64,000 nt of DNA from Sternotherus odoratus. Lineage: Eukaryota; Chordata; Testudines; Kinosternidae. The stretch covers positions 30,516,189-30,580,188 of the forward strand of contig JAVMKO010000010.1 of NCBI GenBank assembly GCA_032164245.1, read 5' to 3'. Below, one piece after another: positions 20,608 to 30,264 of the stretch. A program made the position numbers and the translations under genes. Below the pieces are notes generated by a model that searched no databases, was not told where the DNA came from, and saw only the letters and a list, made by a program, of their open reading frames with translations. Each line of letters opens with the position of its first letter. Position 1 is the first letter of the stretch.

Positions 20608-22990
20608 GACTGTTCCAGTATAGGAGACAGCATAACAGGTGGCATGAGCAAACCAGTGACAAAGGAGAAGGGAGAAATAGGGAGGAAAATAGGGAAGAAA
20701 CTGAGATATAAGGGAGAGCAAGAGCATACATGGCCTAATAGGCCTGATCCATAGCCCAATTAACTCGATGGGAAGTCTTTCCACTGACTTCCATGGGCTT
20801 TTGGCTCAGGCACTAGGGTCCAGATTCAGCAAAGTAATTAACCACATGCTTAACTTTAAGCTCACTGGTTAAATATATGCTGAAAAATAAGCACATGCTT
20901 AAATTCTCTACTGAATCAAAATTGATATGAAAATGGGGGGCTAAATGTAGTGGGGCAGGAGACAAATAGCCAAGAAAATTCAAGGAGCTGGTGGTAAAGA
21001 GATGGAAGAGATAGTTTGGACAGATAGGTTGGGCAAGCAGGCCAGACAGGATACGGTCAATGTAATAAAGATGAGATAATCAGGGCATAGACAGTTTTAG
21101 CAACAAGACAGTGAGAAAACAGTAAATTCTAGAAATTTAATGAGGAAGGAAAGATCATGTATAGTCCAATCCTGTACCAACAAAGTCAATTAAAGTTTTG
21201 CTGTTTATTTCAATTAGAGCAAGATGGACCCCACAGTGAAAGACCAGACATATGGTGAGAAGAAGAAAGTAGAATCAAAGATAATTTAATTAATTTTAAC
21301 ATTTTAAACCACAATTTCACATTTGTGGCCGTTTATGCTCTGAGGTAAATATAGTTTTTGGGGGACAAAAGAAGAGAAATAACTAAAACAGGCAAAGTTA
21401 ATGTTAAGGAAGCTTTGTCACACATATAGTGATATATTTTAATATTTCCTCACTTTAAATTTCTTCATTAGTAATCTATCTTAAATTTGTGGGGTTTTGC
21501 AAAATATATACCGATTTACAACAATTTAATTAATTCTACTAATCATGTTATATGCCTGCTCTGCACAAGATATGAGTATTTCCACCATTAAGGAAATTGC
21601 TTCAATATGGAATTTATTTTCATATCTCAATGGTTTAAAAGCTAACATTTATAATGTAGACAATATTTTAGAATTCATGGACTTGATGGCAAATAAATAA
21701 ATGATCCATGGCACTCAAATAATACAAGAGATTTTGTTTTTAGATCAGCTTTTAGTCAGTTTCCATGCTACCCAGAAAAATTCGTGTTTCAGGGTTCATG
21801 TGGTACATCAGACTTTTAACCAGCATCGACCATTTAACATTCTCCTGGCAGTAAAACATTTTTTACTATATTCATACCATGGAAACTAAATGCTTGCATA
21901 ACATATTAACAGAGCAATTTCCAAATTCTTAATGGGATACTTTATAGTTTAAATTTTGTGATAATGGCATGAACAAAATTAAACATGCTCCAATTCTTTC
22001 TGTGATATCTCAAGCAACACTACAAAAAGTCTATGGTCAAATTACAATAAAAAAAACAATAAAAGCTTTCTTTCTATGCAGCTACCTATTACACTTAACA
22101 GGCTTAAAACAAAATGTGTCAAAGATCAAGAGTAAGTTATCTGAGGTGTCAAGTGCATAAGGTTAAAGGTGGAATTTTATTAGGTCAAAGGTGGTATAAA
22201 TAAAATCTTATATGTCAAAGAAGAAGGGTCACAGACAAGGTGTATATAATATAAAGACATCACAGATGACAAGTAATAACTTTAAGTAGTGCAAGTGTTT
22301 TCACTACAGATACCTTCATTGATTAAAACTGGAATTCAGTGGTTAGTAACTATGAACATCACAGTGCCTTACTATAACACATTATTTACTTCTGTATATT
22401 ATTTTGGAAACTTGCTTTCAAGTATGCTAGACCTAATAAATTATTAAATGCTTTATTTGTGCGTGAGGCAAAGTTTGGCATTAACTGTACATATCTAGTG
22501 AAAAGAACAGAAAATATATCTTAGTTGGATAAATGTAATAGGTTTTCTACTTTATTATGAGAGTACCTCTAAGATTCAGATCTTATTACTGAAGTACTGA
22601 AAAAAAACCCCTGTGAAGATGGCCTCAGGCCAGGGAAACCTCAAACTACAACCATATAGTTGCATTGTTGTACCCATAGAAGCAGCTGAAATGTAGGTAT
22701 AAATCAAATTATTTTTTAATATAAGGTTAGTAACTAAAATGTCAGTAAGCTGATACTACACTATCACTGTGGTGGCTTTAGATTAACACTTTAGACAGGC
22801 GCAGTAAGCCACAGTGCTGCACATGCACTCATTAATTAAGGACATTTTTTAAGTGACCCTCAATCTTCTGCTGTAGCTGCTTTAGGGCTCTGTTTCATGA
22901 CGGCACTTAAGCCCACGCTTAAAGTATGTATTTAAGTTCATGCTGAAATGCTCCGCTGAAAAGGAATGGATTTAAGTATATGCTTCTGTG
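20608..22990. other. No gene seen
   Basis: AT-rich intronic DNA. I recognise no exon or well-preserved repeat. Open frames at 21701 and 21969 have no recognisable protein. Confidence 0.5.
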
Positions 22991-23157
22991 CAGCAGTATC
23001 CAATAGCAATTCGATGCTAGCCACACTTGTGGTTTTGAATTTTTCTTATTAGCCACATTATAAAAAAGCCACATTACAAGACAGCCACATGCATTAGCCA
23101 TAATTCAATAGCCTAGTAGCCACATGTGGCTAGCGGCGAATGTATTGGACACCGCTG
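22991..23157. mobile_element. Short hAT element
   Basis: 167 bp with termini CAGCAGTATCCAATA and TATTGGACACCGCTG (13 of 15 matching as inverted repeats) and repeated TAGCCACA units inside. No clear 8-bp duplication remains. Confidence 0.65.
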
Positions 23158-23182
23158 TTTAGCGATTTACTAAACCGGGGTC

Positions 23183-23387
23183 TGTTAGGAGTATGTACTG
23201 TGCCTTTAAGAGCACAGTACAGGCTAGGAAGAAGTAGATGGCTGGAAGCAATCTAGTGTCAACTTTACCAGATACACAGCCAAGATCATATGGCTCTCCT
23301 TTGTCTTACGTAACTCCGTATTAGTTCTAATAAAGCCTTACTTCTGAGAGTTCAGACTGTGCCGCCTTCTTATGTATCCACAAGACA
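23183..23387 (+). repeat. Gypsy 5' LTR
   Basis: 205 bp, begins TGTTAGGAGTATG and ends CCACAAGACA. It includes AATAAAGCC near its 3' part, a likely poly(A) signal. The following ATATATAGTACTAGAGTGAG would hold the primer-binding site but is degraded. Confidence 0.7.
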
Positions 23388-23469
23388 ATATATAGTACTA
23401 GAGTGAGGCAGAAGAGAAGACAGAGAAAAGAGGACTGTGGTGAAGGATTAAAAAATAGTTGTTTTGGAC

Positions 23470-24520
23470 ATGGAGCAACTAAAAGCCCCCAAGGAGTTGA
23501 ACTCGGGTAACGCAGCAGACTCCTGGAATAGATTCAAATAGAGTTTTGAGATTATATATTTATAAGCAACCAGCATTGATGAAAAAGAAAGCCAGCAGAT
23601 AGCAATTCTCTTAAACTTTGCAGGACTTGGCAGTGGATGTTTTTAATTAGCATGCAAGTAAGTCAGGCAGAGAGCAAGTTATGACACAATTCTGCAGAAC
23701 TTTGAAGAGTACTGCATTCCTAAAAAGAGTGAAACATTTGAAAGGTATACATTTTACCTCAGAAAACAAATGGAAAGAGAGTCCTTTGAAAAATTCCTAA
23801 CAGAACTGAAGCCAATGAGCCAAAACTGCAGCTATGGACAATTAACAGATTCAGTTATAAGGAATCAAACTGGAATTGGAACCAGAGGTCCAAAGAAGCA
23901 AAAAAGACTATTGGAGGATATGGATCTCACTTTGGAGAAAGCAGTAAGACTATAAGGCATCAGAAATCACTCTGAACAAAATAAAAATAATGGAAGGAAA
24001 ATAGGACACTGCCTCTTTGGATTAGAGTGAGAAGAGAAGAATAAACCCTGGCAAGCAGTAATTCATTACAAAACAAAAAACCACAGAGAAGTGTGAAAAA
24101 AGCAAAGAACAAGTGTTTGCAAGGGCCAGCTTCAAGGATTGCACAAAAGGTGGACACAAACACTGACCTGAAAAATGCACAGTTTTCGGTAAGCACTATA
24201 ATATTTGTAAGAAATACAGTCATTTTGCTGAAGCGTACATCCAGGATCAACAACTGCAGCAAAGGAAGCAAAGCATGCAAGCTGCTGCGGTAGTCTAGGA
24301 AGAGGGCACAGACAGCAACACAGAAGAGGAGCTCTGTTTATGAGCTGTATCTGAAGAGAAGGAACTGACGAATGGACAATTTCCTTAGAGACTAAAGGGA
24401 GTCTGGTAACCTACAAATTGGACACTGGTGCTCAGGTAAATGTTGTTTCATATATTAGTGTTAAAAGTTTTAAATAAAAACAGATTAAATGGAAAGTTTA
24501 TAATGAGGAAGTCATTCCTA
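23470..24520 (+). pseudogene. Gypsy Gag, zinc-knuckle and protease remnants
   Basis: The Gag part includes ERESFEKFLTELKPMSQNCS and RLLEDMDLTLEKAV (23770-23955). A degraded CCHC nucleocapsid region follows at about 24138-24260 (CTKGGHKH, CKKYSHFAEA, with Cys/His positions partly lost). The protease active-site motif DTGAQVNVVS is at about 24421-24450. The reading frame changes several times. The family match is Ty3/gypsy by motif order. Confidence 0.8.
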
Positions 24521-24539
24521 CTAGAAGTACATGTGTACT

Positions 24540-25395
24540 AGAAGTGGGGTTCAAGGAGCAGGGGCAATGAGACTCTGCGGGGGCTTCCAGGTGAAGGTGG
24601 TTGGGGCTCAGTAGGAGGGTCTGGGTGTGGGGGGTCTCAGCATGTGAATCTGGGTGCTGGGGGAGTGGGGCTTAGTGGAGTGAGGAGTTGGGTGCAGCTA
24701 GTTGGGGGTTAGTGGTGTGAGGGTCTGGATGTGGGGACCTGGATGTGGAGGGGCTCATAAGCGTGGGGGGAGCTCAGTGGGAGGTGGCCTGGGTGCAGGG
24801 TGGGGGTTTGGAGGCAGGGGGGCTCCAGATGTAGGAGCTGATGTTCAGTGGCGTGGGTTTTGAGTATGGAGTGCTAGGTGAGTTCTAGGTGTACAGGGTG
24901 GCGTCTGGCAGGGGTGTCTGGGTATGGGAGATACAGATGCATGGGAGTTGGGCACATTGGGGAGCAGCTCCCCATACAGTGACCCCTCCCCCCGCAGCTG
25001 AGGAGTGATGGGGGAAGGAAGCACGGGAGGATGCTGAGCTTCCTGCAGCTGAGTGAGGTTTCTGGGGCTTTTGAGACAGCCCCAGACACTCCTTGCAGGG
25101 GAAGAGGAAGCCTCCTTCTCTCCTGCCTTCAGCCCAATGGGACCAGCAGCTGATCCCAGCTCCAGGTAGGAGCCACTGGCTGGGGTGTCACCAGCCCTGT
25201 GATAATTTACCTCTCCGTCACCTGCTCCGGGTGCCTGAAACAATGCATCTGTGCTGCTAAGGAGTGGTGAGTGACTGCTCTTGCAGTTTTCTTTTGCTTC
25301 CCTGTCAGAAAGTCATTTTTCTGCAAGGAAGCAAAGAAATCTGCAGGGGACATGAATTCTGCACACATGCAGTGGTGCAGAATTTCCCCTGGGAA
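24540..25395. repeat. GC-rich insertion with degenerate minisatellite
   Basis: Interrupts the gypsy element between protease and RT. From about 24590 to 24950 it is a loose repeat of CTGGGTGTGGGGG-like and GGGGCTCAGTGG units. From 25260 it ends with GTGGTGCAGAATTTCCCCTGGG. I could not identify the family or exact ends. The minus-strand frames here are not genes. Confidence 0.5.
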
Positions 25396-26364
25396 CATAG
25401 AAATATTCCACTAAGTGTGAGAGAAAAGTTCAAAGAAGAACTTGATTGTTCAGTAACAACAGACATCATTGGAAAAGTACAAGAGTTTACAGAATAGGTG
25501 CACTCATTAGCAATAGTAGAAAAAAAAGATGGAACACTGATATTATGCCTAGATCCTAAGGAGTTTAAGAAATATATCAAAAGGGAACACTTTCAGTTAC
25601 CGTATTTTTCGCCCTATAAGACGCACTTTTTCTTCCCCAAAACGGGGGGGGAAAAGTTGGTGCGTCTTATAGGGCGAATGTGCGCCCCGGTTCCCCCCTC
25701 CCCGCCGTGGGCGGGCTGCCGGGAGCGTCCCGGTTCCCCCCTCCCCGCCGCGGGCGGGCTGCCGAGGTTCCCCCCTCCCCGCCGGACCAAAAAAAAATGT
25801 GCGCCCCGGTTCCCCCCTCCCCGCCGAAAAAAAAAAAAAAAAAAAAAAAGCGCCTCGCTCTCCCGTCCCCGCCGCGCGGGCGGGCTGCCGGGAGTGTCCC
25901 GGTTCCCTCCTCCCCACCGCGGGCGGGCTGCCGGGAGCGCTCCCGGCAGCCCGCCCGCGGCGGGGAGGGGGGAACCGGGACGCTCCCGGCAGCCCGCCCG
26001 CGGCGGGGAGGGGGGAACCGGGACGCTGCAGCCCGCCCGCCCGCGGCGGGGAGGGGGGAACCGGGACGCTCCCGGCAGCCCGCCCGCGGCGGGGAGGGGG
26101 GAACCTCGGCAGCCCGCCCACGCGGCGGGGACGGGAGAGCGAGGCGCTTTTTTTTTTCCCCCCCCCCGGCTTTTTTATTAAAAACCGAGGGGGCGTCTTA
26201 TAGGACGGAGCGCCCTATAAGACGAAAAATACGGTACCTATCAGGGAAGACATTTTGGCAGATTTAGCTGGTGCAAAGTATTTTATTACTTTAGATGCAC
26301 CATCTGGATTCTGGCAGACTCCCTTAGATGAGAGGTGCTCCAAATTATGTACTTTTATTATACC
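25396..26364 (+). pseudogene. Gypsy reverse transcriptase, N-terminal part, broken by a MITE
   Basis: Encodes VREKFKEELDCSVTTDIIGK, a stop, VEKKDGTLILCLDPKEFKKY and KREHFQLP. After the 25600-26234 insertion it resumes IREDILADLAGAKYFITLDA and PSGFWQTPLDERCSKLCTFI. The order matches the fingers and first palm of gypsy RT. The reading stops again at the LTR at 26365. Confidence 0.85.
25600..26234. mobile_element. GC-rich foldback MITE with TA duplication, copy 1
   Basis: 635 bp with ends CCGTATTTTTCGCCCTATAAG and CGAAAAATACGG, flanked by TA (25598-25599 and 26235-26236). Removing it restores an exact gypsy RT reading frame (CAG TTA CCT ATC). The interior is a palindrome of GC-rich arms built from repeats of CGGGCGGGCTGCCGGGAGCG-type units, with A and T runs near the ends. 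The TA target suggests Tc1/mariner-like mobilisation. The long Pro/Arg/Gly open frames on both strands are low-complexity artefacts. Confidence 0.85.
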
Positions 26365-27055
26365 TGTAGTGGTGGTCACCCTGCTCCAGCCCTGAAGGGG
26401 CTAAAACAGCTCTGGGAAAGGGCTACCCTGGGGAGCCAAGAGGGTAGGCTGATTGGAGAAGCCGCCACAGCTGGGCCACACCCCAATCAGGCCACAGATG
26501 GCCTTGATAAAAGGGCTGGTAGCCAGGAGCAAAGTAAGTCTCCCTCCAGCTTTAGAGGTAGAAGGACCTAGGTGCCTGGGAGCTTAGGGTGCAGGCAACA
26601 GAGCAGGGCTGGGGAAAGGCAAGAGGAGCTGGGGAGCTCCAGCCTGGCAACTCCCCAGGCTGCAGGCCTTATGCAAGGTCTAAAAAAGGCACTTGGGCTG
26701 CAGAGGTGCAGTCCGGGCTTAGGCAGAGGCAGCTAGTCCAAACCCCTTGTGAATGATGAGTGGCCATTACAGACTGCAGTTTGCCCCAGTGAGCAGGGGC
26801 TAGATGCTGACTGGCAGTAGCCACTGATGCAAGGTGGGGATAGAGGTTTGGGGGTTTCCCTGGGAGGGGAGACAGAGTGTGGGAGCACTACCAGGAGGCA
26901 GCACTCCAAAGCAAAGGGGCACCAGGGTCTGGGAAGGACATGGGGGCCAGCTGTAGGCAAGACCCCGGCCACCAGAAGGCGCCACGAGGGCTGGAGAGCT
27001 AATTCCCCAGATGACCAGCAAGAGGCGCCGTGCCAGTGAGTGGTCGCATAGCTAC
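26365..27055 (+). mobile_element. LTR nested in gypsy RT
   Basis: About 690 bp, begins TGTAGTGGTGG and ends near GCTAC(A). It is related to the LTR at 7360-8083, notably GATGAGTGGCCAT/GATGAGAAGCCAT, CCCCAGTGAGC and the AATTCCCCAGA...CCAGC...AGGCGCCG end block. Flanks ATACC and ATGCC (4 of 5) fit a 5-bp duplication. A TATA-like GATAAAAGGG lies near 26508. Confidence 0.72.
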
Positions 27056-27357
27056 ATGCCATATGGAAGATATTGCTTTCTTTGACTGCTGTTTGGTCTA
27101 AAATCTGCTCCAGAAACCTTTCCTAAAACTATGCAGCAAATACTTGAGGGAACTGAAGGCACAAAAATGTATATACATGACATTCTCATCTGGGGCAGAA
27201 CGATAGAGAAACATCATTACAGGTTAAAAAGAGCATTGGAGAGGGTTAGAACAGTAGGCCTGAAGCTAAATAAAAAATAATGTAAATTCAGGCTCAGAGA
27301 AATTACTTATTTAGGAGAATGGCTAACTAAACAAGGGGTATGTATTGATCCTAGCAG
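27056..27357 (+). pseudogene. Gypsy reverse transcriptase, C-terminal palm
   Basis: Continues MPYGRYCFL, then LKSAPETFPKTMQQILEGTE, the catalytic region MYIHDILIWGRT (the usual YIDD is YIHD here, an inactivating change), ALERVRTVGLKLNKK, a stop, and ITYLGEWLTKQGVCIDPSRI. It ends abruptly at about 27357. Confidence 0.85.
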
Positions 27358-27550
27358 AATACAAGTGATAAATATCCAACATCCACTGCTTTCCCCATAT
27401 CCAGAGCCAGTTATCTCATCATAGAAGGAAATGAAGTTGATCAGGCATGACTTGCCCTTGTTGAATCCATGTTGACTGTTCCTGATCACCTTCCTCTCCT
27501 CCAAGTGTTTAAAAATGGATTCCCTTGAGGGTCTGCTCCATAATTACTTG
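27358..27550 (-). pseudogene. CR1-like RT fragment, antisense
   Basis: Minus-strand reading gives EERKVIRNSQHGFNKGKSCL followed by INFISFYDEITG, the segment before the RT palm in CR1 and related LINEs (HGFTKGKSCLTN consensus type). It is truncated on both sides. Confidence 0.75.
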
Positions 27551-28560
27551 ATAAGGGCAATCTCTATAACTACTGTCCCATCTTGAATCCCTAGTATCTG
27601 TGGAAAATTATCAAGAATGTTGTAGAAAAACAATTTAATATTGCTCCCTTCAACACCATCAACCAGGAGGTGCAGACACCACATTTGAAGACCCTAACAG
27701 GGACTGGCAGGTTTGCACTTGAGTGGCTTTGCTCTCTCTTTCTATAACCTAGATTGATGATACTCAACCCAAACAAGACGAAAGTAAATTTTACAAGATG
27801 AGGGAATTAAGCAGAGGAATCAGTGAAAATTATACCAGCTTTCCAGATTGCTAGGAAGAGTCCATGGCTTATTTCTCATATTCATAACCTATGGATTTTG
27901 CTGGGTTCCTGGCAGCTGCTAGTCACAGGTTTCAACAATTGTCAAGTGTGCTTATCGTGTATTTGGGAAGGAGGTTATGTCTTCTTCACATTATCTATGC
28001 CTTTGACACTTCAAAGTTAGATTATTGCAATGGGGCTATCCTTTCCAATTGTTTGGAAACTGCAGCTAGCCTAGAAATGGGCAGCCTACTTATTTAATGT
28101 CTGCTCAAGCAAAGACCACATTATGCTGTGTCCTGAGATATGTACTGGATACTGAGACTGTTTCCCAAGTGAAGTTTAAGGCATTTGTTTTCATCTTTAG
28201 AGCCTTAAATAGTTTGGGGTCAGCTGTTTTCAAGACTATGTCTCTCCTTGTGTATCAGAATGATAGCTGAGGTCATCTGAGGCACTCATGCCAACAGATT
28301 CCTCCTCATAAATGGAGAGGACTGACAGCAAGTCATTCTAGCTGAAGATGGCTTTGGATTTCACTTCCTTTCTTGATGTCCCAGAGCCTGGATTTGATAC
28401 CTCACAGGGGAGTTGTGAAGATAAATACATTGAAGATTGTAAGATGCTCATATACTATGGTGATGAGGGCCATATAAGTACAACAGACAGAAGGATCGAC
28501 CAACCTACTTTCAGGACATGCTGCAAGATCCACCTATTTTTCTAGGTGATTCTGGGAGGG
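27551..28560 (+). pseudogene. L2-like LINE RT, 3' part
   Basis: Many stops and frameshifts, but in order the sense strand shows LNPNKTKVNF, a region equivalent to the RT connection domain, SKLDYCNGAILSN, and VKFKAFVFIFRALNSLGSAV, which are landmarks of the L2/Jockey-type RT C-terminus. The ORF at 28348-28545 falls in the 3' end of this copy and is not a gene. Confidence 0.7.
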
Positions 28561-28973
28561 AGGGGAAGATGGGAAGGGACATGATTGCAGGATAGCTAGG
28601 AGGTTGACTGAAGAACTACAGGAGACTAGGCTGGGGACAACAATACACACTATTTTGGGATGCGGACCTGGGTTCTTTGTATAGTTAGCATGTGTGTTGT
28701 TGCTGTTTTACTTGTTAAGATGTTGGGCCCTTGTTTGTGTCCTATTTTGCAGTTATACCCAAATTGGGTGTTCTAGAAGAAAAAAAAAAAGTAAAAAAAA
28801 AAGTGGTCTGAGCAGTTTAGAGAGGTGCAGAAGAAAGAATCTAGTCCTCAAACACAACGCAATGACCACAAACCTCAGCACCTGCAGAACAAAAGGCCAG
28901 ACTCACTTTACATAGCTTTCTCATAATAAATCAATAACCTTTGTGAACGGACAGAAAGGACAGAAAAATTATA

Positions 28974-29138
28974 CAGTAAAACTTGCCTTAAAGACCACCT
29001 CTTAAGAGAGACCACCTGTCACAAGTGACTACTCACAGAGACCATGGAATACCACCACCCTGTAGTATGAAAACCTTTGAAGAGAGACCACCTCTTACAA
29101 GCACCTACTTTTGCTAACACCCATGAGTGGTTTTACTA
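28974..29138. mobile_element. Tc1/mariner-like short element
   Basis: Ends CAGTAAAACTTGCC and GTGGTTTTACT with TA to each side. The internal repeated blocks AGAGACCACCTCTTA and AGAGACCACCTGTCA suggest a Tigger/pogo-type MITE. The 3' end has lost its final bases. Confidence 0.55.
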
Positions 29139-29200
29139 TATATAAAAGACACTTGTAAAGCACTAATATACCACAGTGAAAAGCACAGGATAGGTTAGAT

Positions 29201-29322
29201 CAGTGGTTTTCAACTTTTTCATTTGCGGACCCCTAAAAATTATTAAGGTGCAGACCTCTTTGGAAATGTTAGACAGAGACTGAGGACCCCTAGGATCTGA
29301 AGACCATAGATGAAAATCACAG
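29201..29322. mobile_element. hAT MITE with exact 8-bp duplication
   Basis: 122 bp, termini CAGTGGTTTTCA and TGAAAATCACAG, flanked by GGTTAGAT at 29193-29200 and 29323-29330. Confidence 0.85.
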
Positions 29323-29639
29323 GGTTAGATGGATAGAAAAAAAATATCTTATTAGAAAACAAAGTTAATTTATATACATTGCATCATTTTCTACAGGAAA
29401 TCTATTTATCTGATACTCATTGGAATTATTTCATTTGAATTTTCAATTTTTTCCTCTTTTTTTTACATTCCATATTCAAAAAAGTCAGCATTGCTATCAA
29501 TAGTACATCTTATTTTTGATACCTGACTTTTTATGTTCTTAGTTCTGTGAGAATTTTCAAATCTGTTTTAAAATATTACATTTCAGATGGCACTGTAAGC
29601 CAGAAAAATATTAATATTAAAATCTTTTAAAAAACATAC

Positions 29640-29747
29640 CACTTCTTCATCTGAAAGCTCTCGTCCTTGGATGCTGCTATTTTCTCTCACTGCTTGTTGG
29701 TGTTTTTTCCCCTTAACGTGGCTAAAAAGATACACCTCCGAGGAAAT
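29640..29747 (-). CDS. SCAPER: SCAPER exon (second half of C2H2 finger)
   Basis: 108 bp, phase 0 at both ends. Acceptor CATTCCAG|ATT, donor GTG|GTATGT. It encodes ISSEVYLFSHVKGKKHQQAV and ends RELSDEEV. The two histidines (HVKGKKH) pair with CSLC of the preceding exon, giving a U1-like C2H2 finger. The next expected exon (EHLSLKKY...) was not found in the remaining 29.6 kb, so the following intron is longer than that. Confidence 0.95.
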
Positions 29748-29771
29748 CTGGAATGAGAATAAATTATGATT

Positions 29772-29900
29772 AGGGCCCTACCAAATTCATGGTCCATTTT
29801 CGTAAATTTCATGGTCATAGCATTTTAAAAATCTTGAATTTCACGGTTTCAGATATATAATCTTCAATTTTGTGGTATTGTAACAAAATGTGAACATGTA
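29772..29900. repeat. Harbinger-like MITE half
   Basis: Begins TTAGGGCCCTACCAAATTCA and continues with the ATTTCATGGTCATAG and AATTTCACGGTTTC blocks of a common sauropsid MITE. The other terminus is missing. It begins about 25 bp upstream of the SCAPER exon at 29640-29747 and covers the probable branch-point side of that intron. Confidence 0.5.
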
Positions 29901-30264
29901 CTTAAAAAATGGCAAAATATCAAGTAGGTGAGTGCCTGAGCAGCTGCACACAAGAGATCGAAGGGCCACCCACCTAATTAGTGGAGCTGCACAGGTGTGG
30001 CTCTACTAATTAGGTGCTTGAATCCTGGAGAAGACACACATGTGAGGTGAGGTAGTGGCCATGGGGGAAAAGGGAGGTAAGTGGGAGGGGGCAATGGGGT
30101 AAGAAGAGGGGTTTGGGGGAATTTGGGATGTGATATGTCTATGTCGTTGCTGCATATCCTATTGTCTGAAAGGTGGATGTTGCGCAAAGATATGGTAGCA
30201 TGGTCATTGGTGTGGCTGATATCTATATTGTCTCTTTTTTGTGACAGGTGTTTGGATGCCTAAG

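Larger units (their letters stand above)
23183..27357 (+). mobile_element. Decayed Ty3/gypsy retrotransposon with nested inserts
   Basis: Layout: 5' LTR (23183-23387), Gag, zinc knuckle, protease, then RT pieces interrupted by three insertions (about 24540-25395, 25600-26234, 26365-27055). The element stops within the RT at about 27357, where an antisense CR1 fragment begins. Frameshifts and stops throughout show that it is long dead. RNase H, integrase and the 3' LTR are absent. Confidence 0.88.

Noticed and set aside
25498..26267. Overlapping Pro/Arg/Gly-rich open frames on both strands
   Set aside because: They run through the GC-rich arms of a foldback MITE, are open in several frames on both strands, and have no domain. 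Similar frames at 48441-48929 have the same origin.
28348..28545. 65-codon frame as a possible exon
   Set aside because: It falls in the 3' part of an L2-like LINE remnant and lacks splice support.
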